From positions 1 to 64,000 of the forward strand of contig JAOGAX010000002.1 of NCBI GenBank assembly GCA_028144365.1: a stretch of DNA of 64,000 bases. The letters run 5' to 3'. Below the pieces are notes generated by a model. That model was not told the origin of the DNA. It saw nothing but the letters and a program-made list of their open reading frames with translations, and did no database searches. The position numbers and the translations under genes are program-made. Below are positions 18,087-27,992 of this stretch, one piece after another (the stretch's first letter is position 1; each line of letters starts with the position of its first letter). This DNA is from Aquiluna sp. GTDB lineage: Bacteria > Actinomycetota > Actinomycetes > Actinomycetales > Microbacteriaceae.

Positions 18087-19588
18087 GCTGCTACTCCCGC
18101 CATTAGCTTTCCTAACTGCTCTCTCGAAGTTTCGGGGCTAACAATGTCAACTATCTTGCCTCGATACATGACAGCAATTCTGTCTGCCAAAGCCAGCACC
18201 TCATCTAGTTCGGTGGAGACCAGGACAACGGCCTTGCCCTTATCGCGCTCGATAACGATGCGCTCGTGGATGAACTCGATTGAGCCAACATCCACGCCGC
18301 GAGTGGGCTGCGACGCAATTAGGAGATCAACATCCCTAGAGAGTTCTCTGGCAACAACAACCTTTTGCTGGTTGCCACCAGATAGCTTGCCAGCAAGCGT
18401 TTCAGCCGAGGGAGTCCTCACATCAAACTCCTTGACCAACTCGTCTGCTATTTTCCTGCGAGCGGAGAAATTGATATTGACTCCCTTTGTAAAACGCGAA
18501 GTGTAAGAGGAGTTGATCATCATGTTCTCGGCAATTGTGAAGGCGCCAACAACGCCATCTGAGGTTCTGTCCTCAGGTATGTAACCGACTCCACTTTCCA
18601 GCACTTGCCGGACAGATGACCCAGTCATATCCGAGCCCTTGATCGTGATTTTGCCAAAGCCTGTCAAGGATGATCTCAAACCCATAATTGCCTCTGCCAG
18701 TTCGGTCTGCCCGTTACCTTGAACACCAGCAACGGCAAGAATCTCTCCAGCTCTCACATCAAAGCTCACGCCGTTTACCGCGCGTTGGCCACGATCATCC
18801 AAGACAGCCAGGTTCTCAACGCTGAGAACAACATCGCCCACCTGCTTTGAACTTTTCTCCACCGTAAGACCGACTTCACGACCCACCATCATGGAGGCAA
18901 GTTCAGAGGTTGAGGCATCCGGCTTTGCGGTGCCCACAACCTTGCCCAAACGAATCACAGTGATTTTGTTGGCTACGGCCTTTACCTCACGAAGCTTGTG
19001 AGTGATGAAGACGATTGATGTCCCACTCGAAGCCAATTGCCGCATGATTTCCATAAGCTCATCGGTTTCCTGCGGAGTCAAGACTGCAGTCGGCTCGTCG
19101 AGCACCAACACTCTGGCATCTCTAGAAAGCGCCTTGATGATCTCCACCCGCTGCTGCACGCCCACCGGAAGATCCTCAACGAGCGCATCAGGGTCAACGT
19201 TGAACCCGAAGCGCTCGGAAATATCTACAACGCGCTTTTTTGCCTCTGCTATGTCGAGAGCGCCCAGAGCCTTAGTTGGCTCCTGACCCAGGGCAACATT
19301 CTCCGCCACGGTAAAGACAGGAATCAGCATGAAGTGTTGGTGCACCATTCCGATGCCCGCCTCCATGGCATCGCCGGGACCGTCAAAGCTTTGAGGTTTG
19401 TCATCCAGCAAGACCTCACCCTCGTCGGGGTCATAGAGGCCGTATAGGACATTCATCAGGGTGGACTTGCCGGCACCGTTTTCCCCGAGCAGGGCGTGAA
19501 TCTCCCCGGGCTCGACTACAAGGTCAATGGCGTCATTGGCGACGAGCGTGCCGAAGCGCTTTGTGATTCCACGCAGTTCTAGTTTCAA
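18083..19588 (-). CDS. Nucleoside ABC transporter ATP-binding protein (NupO/YufO-like, two ATPase domains)
   Basis: 501 residues with two fused ATPase domains as in sugar and BMP-type importers. First domain: Walker A GENGAGKST, Q-loop GMVHQHF, Walker B VLVLDEPTAVLT. Second domain: degenerate Walker A (GVQGNGQTE), signature KLSGGNQQK. The second Walker B reads LLIASQPTRGVD, lacking the DE pair, as is usual for the second half of this family. TTG start at 19588 chosen because AGGAG lies seven bases before it; the open frame upstream has no family similarity. Confidence 0.93.
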   Translation of the reverse strand: MKLELRGITKRFGTLVANDAIDLVVEPGEIHALLGENGAGKSTLMNVLYGLYDPDEGEVLLDDKPQSFDGPGDAMEAGIGMVHQHFMLIPVFTVAENVALGQEPTKALGALDIAEAKKRVVDISERFGFNVDPDALVEDLPVGVQQRVEIIKALSRDARVLVLDEPTAVLTPQETDELMEIMRQLASSGTSIVFITHKLREVKAVANKITVIRLGKVVGTAKPDASTSELASMMVGREVGLTVEKSSKQVGDVVLSVENLAVLDDRGQRAVNGVSFDVRAGEILAVAGVQGNGQTELAEAIMGLRSSLTGFGKITIKGSDMTGSSVRQVLESGVGYIPEDRTSDGVVGAFTIAENMMINSSYTSRFTKGVNINFSARRKIADELVKEFDVRTPSAETLAGKLSGGNQQKVVVARELSRDVDLLIASQPTRGVDVGSIEFIHERIVIERDKGKAVVLVSTELDEVLALADRIAVMYRGKIVDIVSPETSREQLGKLMAGVAA

Positions 19589-19621
19589 TTGAGCACTCCT
19601 TTGTGCGAACACTCTATTTTG

Positions 19622-19655
19622 GCAAAGAAAAGGGCCGCAGTTTTACCTGCGGCCC
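19622..19655 (-). terminator. Hairpin after the BMP lipoprotein gene
   Basis: Perfect 9-bp stem, GGGCCGCAG (19632-19640 on plus) with CTGCGGCCC (19647-19655), loop of six, followed on the minus strand by TTTTCTTT. It lies between the binding-protein gene and the ATPase gene of the same operon, so it probably acts as a partial terminator or 3'-end stabiliser, giving more binding protein than transporter. Confidence 0.65.
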
Positions 19656-19679
19656 CCTTCGCTGAGTTTGCTAGGTGAT

Positions 19680-20771
19680 TTAGGCCTTAGGGTCTACCTC
19701 ACCTGCGATGATGCCGGCCTCTAGCTCAGCTAGGCGAGCCTTGGTGGCGTCATCAATCATTGCGTCAAACTCGTAGAACGGACTTAGGCCGGTTCCACCG
19801 TTAGCAAGAGTGCCTGTGTACTGCTCGCCACTGAACTCTCCGCCTGCAGATAGTTCAGCGATGATGTCGTAAACAGCATTGGTCATGCGCTTCTCCGCTG
19901 AGGTCAGCACGAGGTCGGCATATTCAGGGCTGGTAAGAGCAATGTCTTTGTCAACGCCGATCATTACTGCTTCAACACCGGTTTCCTTGATTGCCTCGGA
20001 AACTGCACCGAACTGGTCACCAGCGACTGGGAAGACAACATCGGCTTGCGCTTCGATGTGAGACAGAGCGATACCCTTCGAAATTAGTGAGTTCGGCGTG
20101 AAGTCACCCATGAAGTCACCCGTCATCGCAACTGGGTCCCAGCCGACTACGGTCACCTCAACGTCGTTTTCCATACCCCATGCCATAGCTCCGTAGTAGA
20201 AGCCATCCATGAAGTCGGTAACAGCAGGAATTGGAATACCACCATAGGTACTGACAACCTTGGTTGTTGAGTATGAGGCAGCCAAGTAACCAGCTAGGTA
20301 GCTCGACTCAGCCATGTTGTAGAGCAAAGGCTTCAAGTTGGGGTGAGCTGAGTACCCATCAATGCTTACGAAGTTCATGCCTGGATTCGCCTCAGCGATT
20401 AGGTTGACTGGGTCAGCCAACCCAAATCCCACAGCAAATGTGATGTCACAGCCAGCCGCAACCATCGCCTCTAGGTTGGGTGTGAATTCCTCTGGTGTGT
20501 TGGACTCTGCGTCATCGATTTGAACGCCCAGTTGGCTCTGTGCAGCCTCAAGTCCGTCATAGGTTGACTCGTTAAATGACTTGTCGTTCCAGCTACCCTC
20601 GTCAGAGACGGCGCAGGCTAGGAAGTCAATTGTTTCGGCAGCTGGTTCTTCGGTTGCAGTTGCAGTGCTGGTCGCGGCCGGCTCTTCCTCTGGTGCTGCA
20701 GCGCAGCCCGAGAGAACAAGAGCGGATGCGCCCAGAAGAGCGAATGCTGCTGATGCATTCTTTAGCTTCAA
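19680..20771 (-). CDS. BMP-family nucleoside-binding lipoprotein
   Basis: 363 residues. Exported lipoprotein: short basic N-terminus, hydrophobic core, lipobox LVLSGC with Cys23, then a Glu/Ala/Thr-rich linker and the BMP (PnrA) domain. The domain begins around FLACAVSDEGSWNDKSFNEST, whose D-x-x-F-N pattern matches the purine-nucleoside-binding group, and contains GFGLADPV and VFPVAGDQFG. TTG start 20771 follows AGGAGGAAACC. First gene of the uptake operon. The family also binds other ligands, but the downstream cdd-deoA-add favours nucleosides. Confidence 0.92.
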   Translation of the reverse strand: MKLKNASAAFALLGASALVLSGCAAAPEEEPAATSTATATEEPAAETIDFLACAVSDEGSWNDKSFNESTYDGLEAAQSQLGVQIDDAESNTPEEFTPNLEAMVAAGCDITFAVGFGLADPVNLIAEANPGMNFVSIDGYSAHPNLKPLLYNMAESSYLAGYLAASYSTTKVVSTYGGIPIPAVTDFMDGFYYGAMAWGMENDVEVTVVGWDPVAMTGDFMGDFTPNSLISKGIALSHIEAQADVVFPVAGDQFGAVSEAIKETGVEAVMIGVDKDIALTSPEYADLVLTSAEKRMTNAVYDIIAELSAGGEFSGEQYTGTLANGGTGLSPFYEFDAMIDDATKARLAELEAGIIAGEVDPKA

Positions 20772-20797
20772 GGTTTCCTCCTGAATGAGATGAAAGT

Positions 20798-20815
20798 GGC
20801 ACCTAAGTAGGTGCC
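20798..20815. promoter_or_regulatory. Perfect inverted repeat, candidate operator or leader hairpin of the nucleoside operon
   Basis: GGCACCTA AG TAGGTGCC: two 8-base arms around a 2-base centre. It lies between a TAGAGT -10 box and the ribosome site of the BMP gene, just past the predicted transcription start. That is a standard repressor-operator position; with only two central bases a hairpin is less comfortable. Confidence 0.5.
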
Positions 20816-20826
20816 GAGTTGTGAAA

Positions 20827-20832
20827 ACTCTA
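20827..20832 (-). promoter_or_regulatory. -10 box of the nucleoside uptake operon
   Basis: TAGAGT on the minus strand, 55 bases before the BMP start, in the gap after manC. No convincing -35 box. Confidence 0.4.
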
Positions 20833-20894
20833 CTCCGCAAACAATGGGCAAACCGCCGGAAAACTCAGATTTACCAATCTGAGATGTTTAATAT

Positions 20895-22001
20895 TTAGAG
20901 AAGTTCGGAGTGTCCGGATTCTCGCAAAGAGTCCACAAGGCTTTTAACTTTTTGGGCGTGCTCCTTGCTGGTTACGAGCAATGCATCAGCGGTGTCGACG
21001 ACGATTACGTCCTCGAGTCCAATGAGGGCGACGAGCCTGCCAGTGTCGCTAACGAGGATGCCGCTGGAGGAATCGGATAGCACCCGGGCCGAGCCTAGAA
21101 CTGCCAGGTGGCCCTTGCGACCCTGTGACTGCAGCTCTGCGATGGCAGCGAAGTCGCCAACGTCATGCCACTCAAAATCCCCTGGTACAACTGCAACCTC
21201 ACCGTCGCGGGCGGCAGGTTCTGCGACGGAGTAGTCGATTGCAATCTTTGTGAGGGTGGGCCAGATCCTTGCCATCGCCTGATCGCGCTGTTCGGTGTCC
21301 CAGACCTTTGCCAGTTCAACCACGCCGCTGTGGAGAGTCGGCTGCGTCTTTGCCAAGATTTCCAAGAGCTTTGCTGCCGGAGCGATAAACATGCCTGCGT
21401 TCCAGAGGTAGTCATCGCTTGCGACATAGCGGCGGGCGGTCGCAATGTCCGGCTTCTCGACAAACTCCAGGACCTCGCAGGCTGTGTCAGTTGCAAGTCG
21501 CTTGCCTTTTTTGATGTAGCCGAAGGCGACCGATGCCTCGGTTGGCTTTAGGCCTATTGTCACGATCTTTCCTGTTGCTGCGACCTTGACGGCCTCCTCA
21601 ACGGTTTTGTGAAATGCCTGGGCATCGCTGATGACATGGTCGGCGGCGAATGAGCCAATGATGACATCAGGCTCACGCTGCGCGAGAACCGCAGCGGCAA
21701 GGGCAATTGCGGCGGTGGAATCTCTCGGCGATGGTTCCAAAATGACATTCGCGAAGTCGAGCTCAGGAAGCTGATCGGCAACCGCTCGTGCGTGCACATC
21801 GCCAGTTACGACCATTGTCCGACCATTAGCCAGAGGCTGCAGGCGGTCCCAAGTGTCCTGCAGCAGGGTCTGCCCATTGCCGGTTAGGTCATGCAAAAAC
21901 TTGGGGGCGTTTGCCCTGGACATTGGCCAAAGCCTGGAGCCAATTCCGCCGGCTGGAATAACCGCGAAAAATCTCTGCATTTCTGCTTTTTCGGAATCCA
22001 T
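20895..22001 (-). CDS. manC: Mannose-1-phosphate guanylyltransferase
   Basis: 368 residues. Makes GDP-mannose from GTP and mannose-1-phosphate for glycan and glycolipid synthesis. Nucleotidyltransferase signature PAGGIGSRLWPMSR with the following PKF, FAADHVI, VEKPD and the DYSVAEPA region are all typical. This is the short form with no isomerase domain. ATG 22001 follows GAGAAGG; ATG 21980 is a possible later start. Possible -10 TAGGGT at 22016-22011. Diverges from sdhC. Confidence 0.9.
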   Translation of the reverse strand: MDSEKAEMQRFFAVIPAGGIGSRLWPMSRANAPKFLHDLTGNGQTLLQDTWDRLQPLANGRTMVVTGDVHARAVADQLPELDFANVILEPSPRDSTAAIALAAAVLAQREPDVIIGSFAADHVISDAQAFHKTVEEAVKVAATGKIVTIGLKPTEASVAFGYIKKGKRLATDTACEVLEFVEKPDIATARRYVASDDYLWNAGMFIAPAAKLLEILAKTQPTLHSGVVELAKVWDTEQRDQAMARIWPTLTKIAIDYSVAEPAARDGEVAVVPGDFEWHDVGDFAAIAELQSQGRKGHLAVLGSARVLSDSSSGILVSDTGRLVALIGLEDVIVVDTADALLVTSKEHAQKVKSLVDSLRESGHSELL

Positions 22002-22057
22002 AACCTTCTCACCCTAGATGTTTCGAAGTGTTTACAAAAGAGTACCTTCGGCTCGGT

Positions 22058-22063
22058 TACACT
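22058..22063 (+). promoter_or_regulatory. -10 box of the sdh operon
   Basis: TACACT, about 38 bases before the sdhC start; unlike most genes here it leaves a leader with a strong ribosome site (GGAGG at 22091-22095). Confidence 0.4.
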
Positions 22064-22100
22064 TAAGCCACCAATTGACCTATTTTCCATGGAGGAAACC

Positions 22101-22478
22101 TTGGCTTCGATGCCCGCAGGAACTCTCTACCGAGGCAAGGTTGGTATGTGGTCATGGGTTTTGCACCGCATCACCGGCGTCGGAATCTTTTTCTTTTTGC
22201 TGGTTCACGTTCTCGACACCGCTCTGGTTCGCGTTAGCCCAGAGGCCTACAACGTAGTGATCGAGTCCTACAAGACTCCGATTATTGGCATTTCTGAGCT
22301 TGGGCTAGTAGGTGCCATTTTATTTCACGGCCTAAACGGGCTGCGTGTGATTGCGGTGGACTTCTGGTCCAAGGGCACCAAATACCAGAACCTAATGTTC
22401 TGGGCGGTAATGGTTATCACGGTTGTTTCTGTGGCGGCGTTCACTCCGCTGCATCTAGCAAGAGTGTTTGGGCACTAG
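22101..22478 (+). CDS. sdhC: Succinate dehydrogenase cytochrome b subunit
   Basis: 125 residues, three membrane segments. Anchors succinate dehydrogenase and binds heme b and quinone. N-terminal GMWSWVLHRITGVGIFF is the SdhC motif with His22; a second candidate heme histidine is in LFHGLNGLRV. Start: TTG 22101, five bases after GGAGG; the upstream ATG 22089 overlaps that site and ATG 22110 is too far. First gene of sdhCDAB. Confidence 0.92.
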   Translation: MASMPAGTLYRGKVGMWSWVLHRITGVGIFFFLLVHVLDTALVRVSPEAYNVVIESYKTPIIGISELGLVGAILFHGLNGLRVIAVDFWSKGTKYQNLMFWAVMVITVVSVAAFTPLHLARVFGH

Positions 22479-22487
22479 GGGGTAGTC

Positions 22488-22928
22488 ATGGCCGTAATTA
22501 TCGAAACACCTAACTCCCCGAGAACTCGGAAGCAGGCGAACTGGGAAAAGTATGGCTGGCTGTTCATGCGAGTCTCCGGTCCACTGCTAATTGTCTTGAT
22601 CTTCACTCACCTGGTCGTAAACCTTGTGGTTGGCGATGGAATCAAAGCCATCGACTTTGCTTTCGTGGCAGGTAAGTGGGCGGATCCGTTCTGGCAGGTC
22701 TGGGACATGGCAATGCTCTGGTTGGCTTTGATTCACGGCACCAACGGCATGCGCACCATCGTTAACGACTACGTTGAAAAAGAAACCTTGCGCAAGGGTC
22801 TTGTGACCACTCTCTGGGCGGTTGGTGGGCTGCTAATTCTGCTTGGAACCCTCGTGATTTTTACCTTCGATCCATGCCCCGCGGGAGCTGCAGCAGAGCT
22901 GCTCCCCTCATTCTGCCCAGCAAACTAA
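22488..22928 (+). CDS. sdhD: Succinate dehydrogenase membrane anchor subunit
   Basis: 146 residues, three membrane segments. Second anchor of complex II. Contains WLFMRVSGPLLIVLIFTHL and ALIHGTNGMRTIVNDYVE, in which histidines and the HGxNGxR-type motif mirror SdhC. AGGGGG ends five bases before ATG 22488. Ten bases after sdhC. Confidence 0.9.
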   Translation: MAVIIETPNSPRTRKQANWEKYGWLFMRVSGPLLIVLIFTHLVVNLVVGDGIKAIDFAFVAGKWADPFWQVWDMAMLWLALIHGTNGMRTIVNDYVEKETLRKGLVTTLWAVGGLLILLGTLVIFTFDPCPAGAAAELLPSFCPAN

Positions 22929-22940
22929 AAAGGAACTTTT

Positions 22941-24707
22941 TTGAGCTCTACTGACAACGTCACCTATCACTCGCACGACGTCATCATCGTTGGTGCTGGC
23001 GGAGCTGGAATGCGCGCCGCAATTGAGGCCGGTGGTGAGGCTAGCGTTGCTGTTATCTCAAAGCTGTTCCCAACACGTAGCCACACTGGAGCTGCTCAGG
23101 GCGGCATGGCGGCGGCTCTTGCAAACGTTGAGGAGGACAGCTGGGAGTGGCACACCTTCGACACCGTCAAAGGTGGCGACTACCTGGTGGACCAGGACGC
23201 TGCAGAGATTCTCGCGAAGGAATCGGTGCAGGCGGTTATCGACCTGGAGAACATGGGCTTGCCTTTTAACAGAACCCCCGACGGCAAGATCGACCAGCGA
23301 AGGTTTGGCGGTCACACCAGGGACCACGGCAAGGCTCCGGTTAGAAGAAGCTGCTACGCAGCCGACCGGACCGGCCACATGATTCTGCAGACTCTCTACC
23401 AAACCTGCGTGAAGCTCGGCATCGAGTTCTACAACGAGTTCTATGTTCTGGACCTGGTTATGAACGAGGGAAAGCCAGCGGGTGTTGTTGCCTACGAGCT
23501 GGCTACCGGTGAGATTCACGTTTTTGCGGGCAAGTCCATCGTGTTTGCAACCGGCGGCTTCGGAAAGATCTATAAGACCACCTCCAACGCCCATACCCTC
23601 ACAGGTGATGGCGTCGCGATTGCCTTCCGCAGGGGCATCCCCCTGGAGGACATGGAGTTCTACCAATTCCACCCAACCGGCCTGGCAGGTCTCGGTATTT
23701 TGCTCAGTGAGGCTGCTAGGGGTGAGGGCGGCATTCTCAGAAACGCCTCCGGAGAGAGGTTCATGGAGCGTTACGCACCAACAATTAAGGACCTCGCACC
23801 AAGAGACATGGTCGCAAGGGCTATGGCGAATGAGGTTCGCGAGGGACGTGGTGCAGGTCCAAACAAGGATTACGTGCTGCTGGATCTGACTCACCTAGAG
23901 CCTGCCGTAATCGATGCCAAGCTTCCTGACATTACCGAGTTTGCAAGGACCTACCTAGGTGTGGAGCCCTACACCGAACCGGTGCCGGTGTTCCCGACTG
24001 CTCACTATGCAATGGGCGGCATCCCCACCAACATCAAAGCGGAGGTGCTCAGCGACAACGACACGGTTATCCCGGGACTCTATGCCGCCGGGGAGTGTGC
24101 CTGTGTATCAGTTCACGGAGCCAACCGACTGGGTACTAACTCGCTGCTAGACATCAATGTCTTTGGCAAGCGGGCTGGCAAGTACTCGGTGGAGTACGCC
24201 AAGACTGCAAAGCAGGTCCCGATGCCTGAGGATGCTGCAAAGGATGTACTCGAGCTGTTGCAAAAGGTAAGAAACGCCAAGGGCAAGGAGAAGGTAGCTC
24301 AGCTTCGCAAGGAGCTGCAGGAGACCATGGACAAAAACGCTCAGGTGTTTAGAACAGAAGAGACTCTAAACGAGGCGCTAGCAAAGATTGCCGAGCTGAG
24401 AAAGCGCTACGAGAAGATCTCGGTGCAAGACCAGGGCAAAAGGTTCAATACCGATTTGCTCGAGGCAGTCGAACTGGGCTTCCTGCTAGATCTTGCAGAG
24501 GTTACGGTCATCACCTGTCGCGAGCGCCGCGAGAGCAGGGGTGCCCACCTGCGCGAGGACTACACCGAGCGAAACGACAAGAAGTTCATGGTTCACTCGA
24601 TGGCCTATAAGCAGAACAAGGTTGACAAGAAGACCGGGATCGACATCAAGGTGGATTGGAAGCCCGTCGTCATCACCAACTACCAGCCAATGGAGCGTAA
24701 GTACTAA
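22941..24707 (+). CDS. sdhA: Succinate dehydrogenase flavoprotein subunit
   Basis: 588 residues. Oxidises succinate to fumarate through covalently bound FAD. Motifs: [16 protein letters not shown] (FAD), [15 protein letters not shown] with the FAD-linked His, [17 protein letters not shown] with active-site His, and [18 protein letters not shown] start at 22941 with AAAGGAA about six bases upstream. Overlaps sdhB by one base (TAATG). Confidence 0.96.
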   Translation: MSSTDNVTYHSHDVIIVGAGGAGMRAAIEAGGEASVAVISKLFPTRSHTGAAQGGMAAALANVEEDSWEWHTFDTVKGGDYLVDQDAAEILAKESVQAVIDLENMGLPFNRTPDGKIDQRRFGGHTRDHGKAPVRRSCYAADRTGHMILQTLYQTCVKLGIEFYNEFYVLDLVMNEGKPAGVVAYELATGEIHVFAGKSIVFATGGFGKIYKTTSNAHTLTGDGVAIAFRRGIPLEDMEFYQFHPTGLAGLGILLSEAARGEGGILRNASGERFMERYAPTIKDLAPRDMVARAMANEVREGRGAGPNKDYVLLDLTHLEPAVIDAKLPDITEFARTYLGVEPYTEPVPVFPTAHYAMGGIPTNIKAEVLSDNDTVIPGLYAAGECACVSVHGANRLGTNSLLDINVFGKRAGKYSVEYAKTAKQVPMPEDAAKDVLELLQKVRNAKGKEKVAQLRKELQETMDKNAQVFRTEETLNEALAKIAELRKRYEKISVQDQGKRFNTDLLEAVELGFLLDLAEVTVITCRERRESRGAHLREDYTERNDKKFMVHSMAYKQNKVDKKTGIDIKVDWKPVVITNYQPMERKY

Positions 24708-25438
24708 TGGATAAGGCAATCGCTGAGGTAGCGAGCTTCACCGTCACCCTAATGATCAGAAGGTTTGATCCAGAGGTTGACCAGGAGCCTAAGTGGGTTG
24801 ACTACGACGTAGAGATGTTTGGCACCGACCGAGTACTCGATGCCCTCCACAAGATTAAATGGGAAATCGATGGCTCGCTGACCTTCCGTCGCTCTTGTGC
24901 TCATGGAGTATGCGGCTCGGATGCAATGCGCATCAACGGTCGCAACCGTCTTGCCTGCAAGACTCTGATCAAGGACCTCGACATTTCAAACCCCATATAC
25001 ATAGAGCCAATTAAGGGTCTTCCGGTTGAGAAGGACCTGATTGTCAATATGGAGCCCTTCTACCAGGCCTACCGCGACATCAATCCATTCTTGATGGCGT
25101 CAGATACTCCGGCAAAGGAAAGGCTGCAGTCCCCCGAGGACCGAGCTCGCTACGACGACACCACGAAGTGCATTTTGTGTGCTGCCTGCACAACCAGCTG
25201 CCCAGTGTTCTGGACCGACGGTCAGTACTTCGGTCCGGCCGCAATCGTCAATGCCCACAGATTCATCTTCGACTCCCGAGACGAAGGTGCCCAGGTAAGA
25301 ATCGACATCCTGAACGACAAAGAGGGTGTCTGGCGCTGCCGCACCACCTTTAACTGCACCGAGGCCTGCCCCAGGGGCATCGAGGTTACCAAGGCAATTG
25401 CCGAGGTAAAGCAGGCCATTTTGCGGGGAAGACCCTAA
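24707..25438 (+). CDS. sdhB: Succinate dehydrogenase iron-sulfur subunit
   Basis: 243 residues. Carries electrons from FAD to the membrane anchors. N-terminal ferredoxin domain with RSCAHGVCGSDAMRINGRNR for the [2Fe-2S] cluster; C-terminal domain with CILCAACTTSCP and CTEACPRGIEV for the [4Fe-4S] and [3Fe-4S] clusters. Last of the four sdh genes. Confidence 0.96.
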   Translation: MDKAIAEVASFTVTLMIRRFDPEVDQEPKWVDYDVEMFGTDRVLDALHKIKWEIDGSLTFRRSCAHGVCGSDAMRINGRNRLACKTLIKDLDISNPIYIEPIKGLPVEKDLIVNMEPFYQAYRDINPFLMASDTPAKERLQSPEDRARYDDTTKCILCAACTTSCPVFWTDGQYFGPAAIVNAHRFIFDSRDEGAQVRIDILNDKEGVWRCRTTFNCTEACPRGIEVTKAIAEVKQAILRGRP

Positions 25439-25461
25439 GCAGCTTTTTTGTTGGACAGGCT

Positions 25462-25914
25462 ATGTCCCTAACAAGAAGAACCGTTGTCGGCTCCGGTATT
25501 GCCGCGACCGGAATGGTTACCCTGACAGCTTGTGCCGCTGAGGTCGAACCAGAGCCAGTAGAAACCACTCCACCCTCGGCAACCGTAGATGAGGCTCCTC
25601 AAGAGCTTGCCGGTGAGGTCCTGCTTGGCTCCACCTCAGACGTGATGGTCGGCTCCGGCACCAAGTTCATGGTGGACGAGAGTCTGACGATTCTGGTAAC
25701 TCAGCCAAAAGAAGGTGTCTTTAGGGCATTCTCCGCAAAGTGCACCCACGCAGGCTGCATAGTCACAGGCATTCGGGACGACGAGATTGCCTGCGGCTGT
25801 CACGGAGCCAGATTTGATCCCGATAGCGGAGAACCGGTTGCGGGGCCTGCGAAGAGCCCGCTGGGGAAAATTCAGCTCGAAGTGCGGGGCAGTGACCTCT
25901 ATGCACTGCTCTAG
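25462..25914 (+). CDS. Tat-exported Rieske [2Fe-2S] lipoprotein
   Basis: 150 residues. N-terminus SLTRRTVVG is a twin-arginine signal and TLTAC is a lipobox (Cys24), so the protein should be folded with its cluster before export and then lipid-anchored outside. After an acidic linker comes a Rieske fold with CTHAGC and CGCHGARF (each Cys-x-His ligand pair intact), ending GKIQLEVRGSDLYALL. It is too small to be the QcrA subunit of complex III. Follows sdhB by 23 bases; no clear terminator between. Function unknown; possibly a periplasm-side electron carrier or oxygenase-like partner. Confidence 0.88.
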   Translation: MSLTRRTVVGSGIAATGMVTLTACAAEVEPEPVETTPPSATVDEAPQELAGEVLLGSTSDVMVGSGTKFMVDESLTILVTQPKEGVFRAFSAKCTHAGCIVTGIRDDEIACGCHGARFDPDSGEPVAGPAKSPLGKIQLEVRGSDLYALL

Positions 25915-25918
25915 CTCC

Positions 25919-25924
25919 TAAGTT
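25919..25924 (+). promoter_or_regulatory. -10 box of leaderless xthA promoter
   Basis: TAAGTT, six bases (AGTTCC), then GTG 25931; no ribosome site. Confidence 0.45.
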
Positions 25925-25930
25925 AGTTCC

Positions 25931-27750
<1,820 letters not shown>

Positions 27751-27772
27751 GGAATTTATCAGCCCAAAAGAG

Positions 27773-27778
27773 TATTGT
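27773..27778 (+). promoter_or_regulatory. Candidate -10 box of the riboflavin operon
   Basis: TATTGT about 14-19 bases before the 5' arm of the FMN riboswitch. No clear -35. TAAATA at 27781-27786 is a less likely alternative. Confidence 0.35.
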
Positions 27779-27791
27779 TCTAAATAAGCAC

Positions 27792-27934
27792 AGTTCTTCG
27801 GGGTCAGTGAAATTCTGAACCGGCGGTTATAGTCCGCGACCCGACTGGGAACTCCGCAGCCAGCGGTTAGACCCCAGGCGGTTGAATCGGTGAAACTCCG
27901 ATACCGACGGTAAAGTCCGGATGGGAGAAGAACT
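27792..27934 (+). promoter_or_regulatory. FMN riboswitch (RFN element)
   Basis: Closing stem AGTTCTTC (27792-27799) pairs perfectly with GAAGAACT (27927-27934). Inside lie the invariant blocks of the RFN element: GTGAAATTCTGAACCGGCGG, AGTCCGCGACCC, GGTGAAACTCCGATACCGAC and AGTCCGGATGGGAGAAG. It precedes ribD, so FMN should shut down the riboflavin genes. The expression platform appears to be translational (next entry). Confidence 0.96.
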
Positions 27935-27959
27935 CGGGATGCTTCGCGCTCCCGTATTC

Positions 27960-27992
27960 CCTGCCCTGTCCTGCGCTTAGAAAGAGGGCAGG
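27960..27992 (+). promoter_or_regulatory. Hairpin burying the ribD ribosome site (riboswitch expression platform)
   Basis: CCTGCCCT at 27960-27967 is fully complementary to AGGGCAGG at 27985-27992, which ends at the base before the ribD ATG and contains its only Shine-Dalgarno. There is no T run after it. It looks like a sequestering stem rather than a terminator. Confidence 0.7.

Noticed and set aside
23058..23894. 278-codon open frame antisense to sdhA
   Set aside because: It lies wholly inside sdhA, whose frame carries all catalytic motifs, and its translation shows no domain or start signal; a codon-bias shadow.
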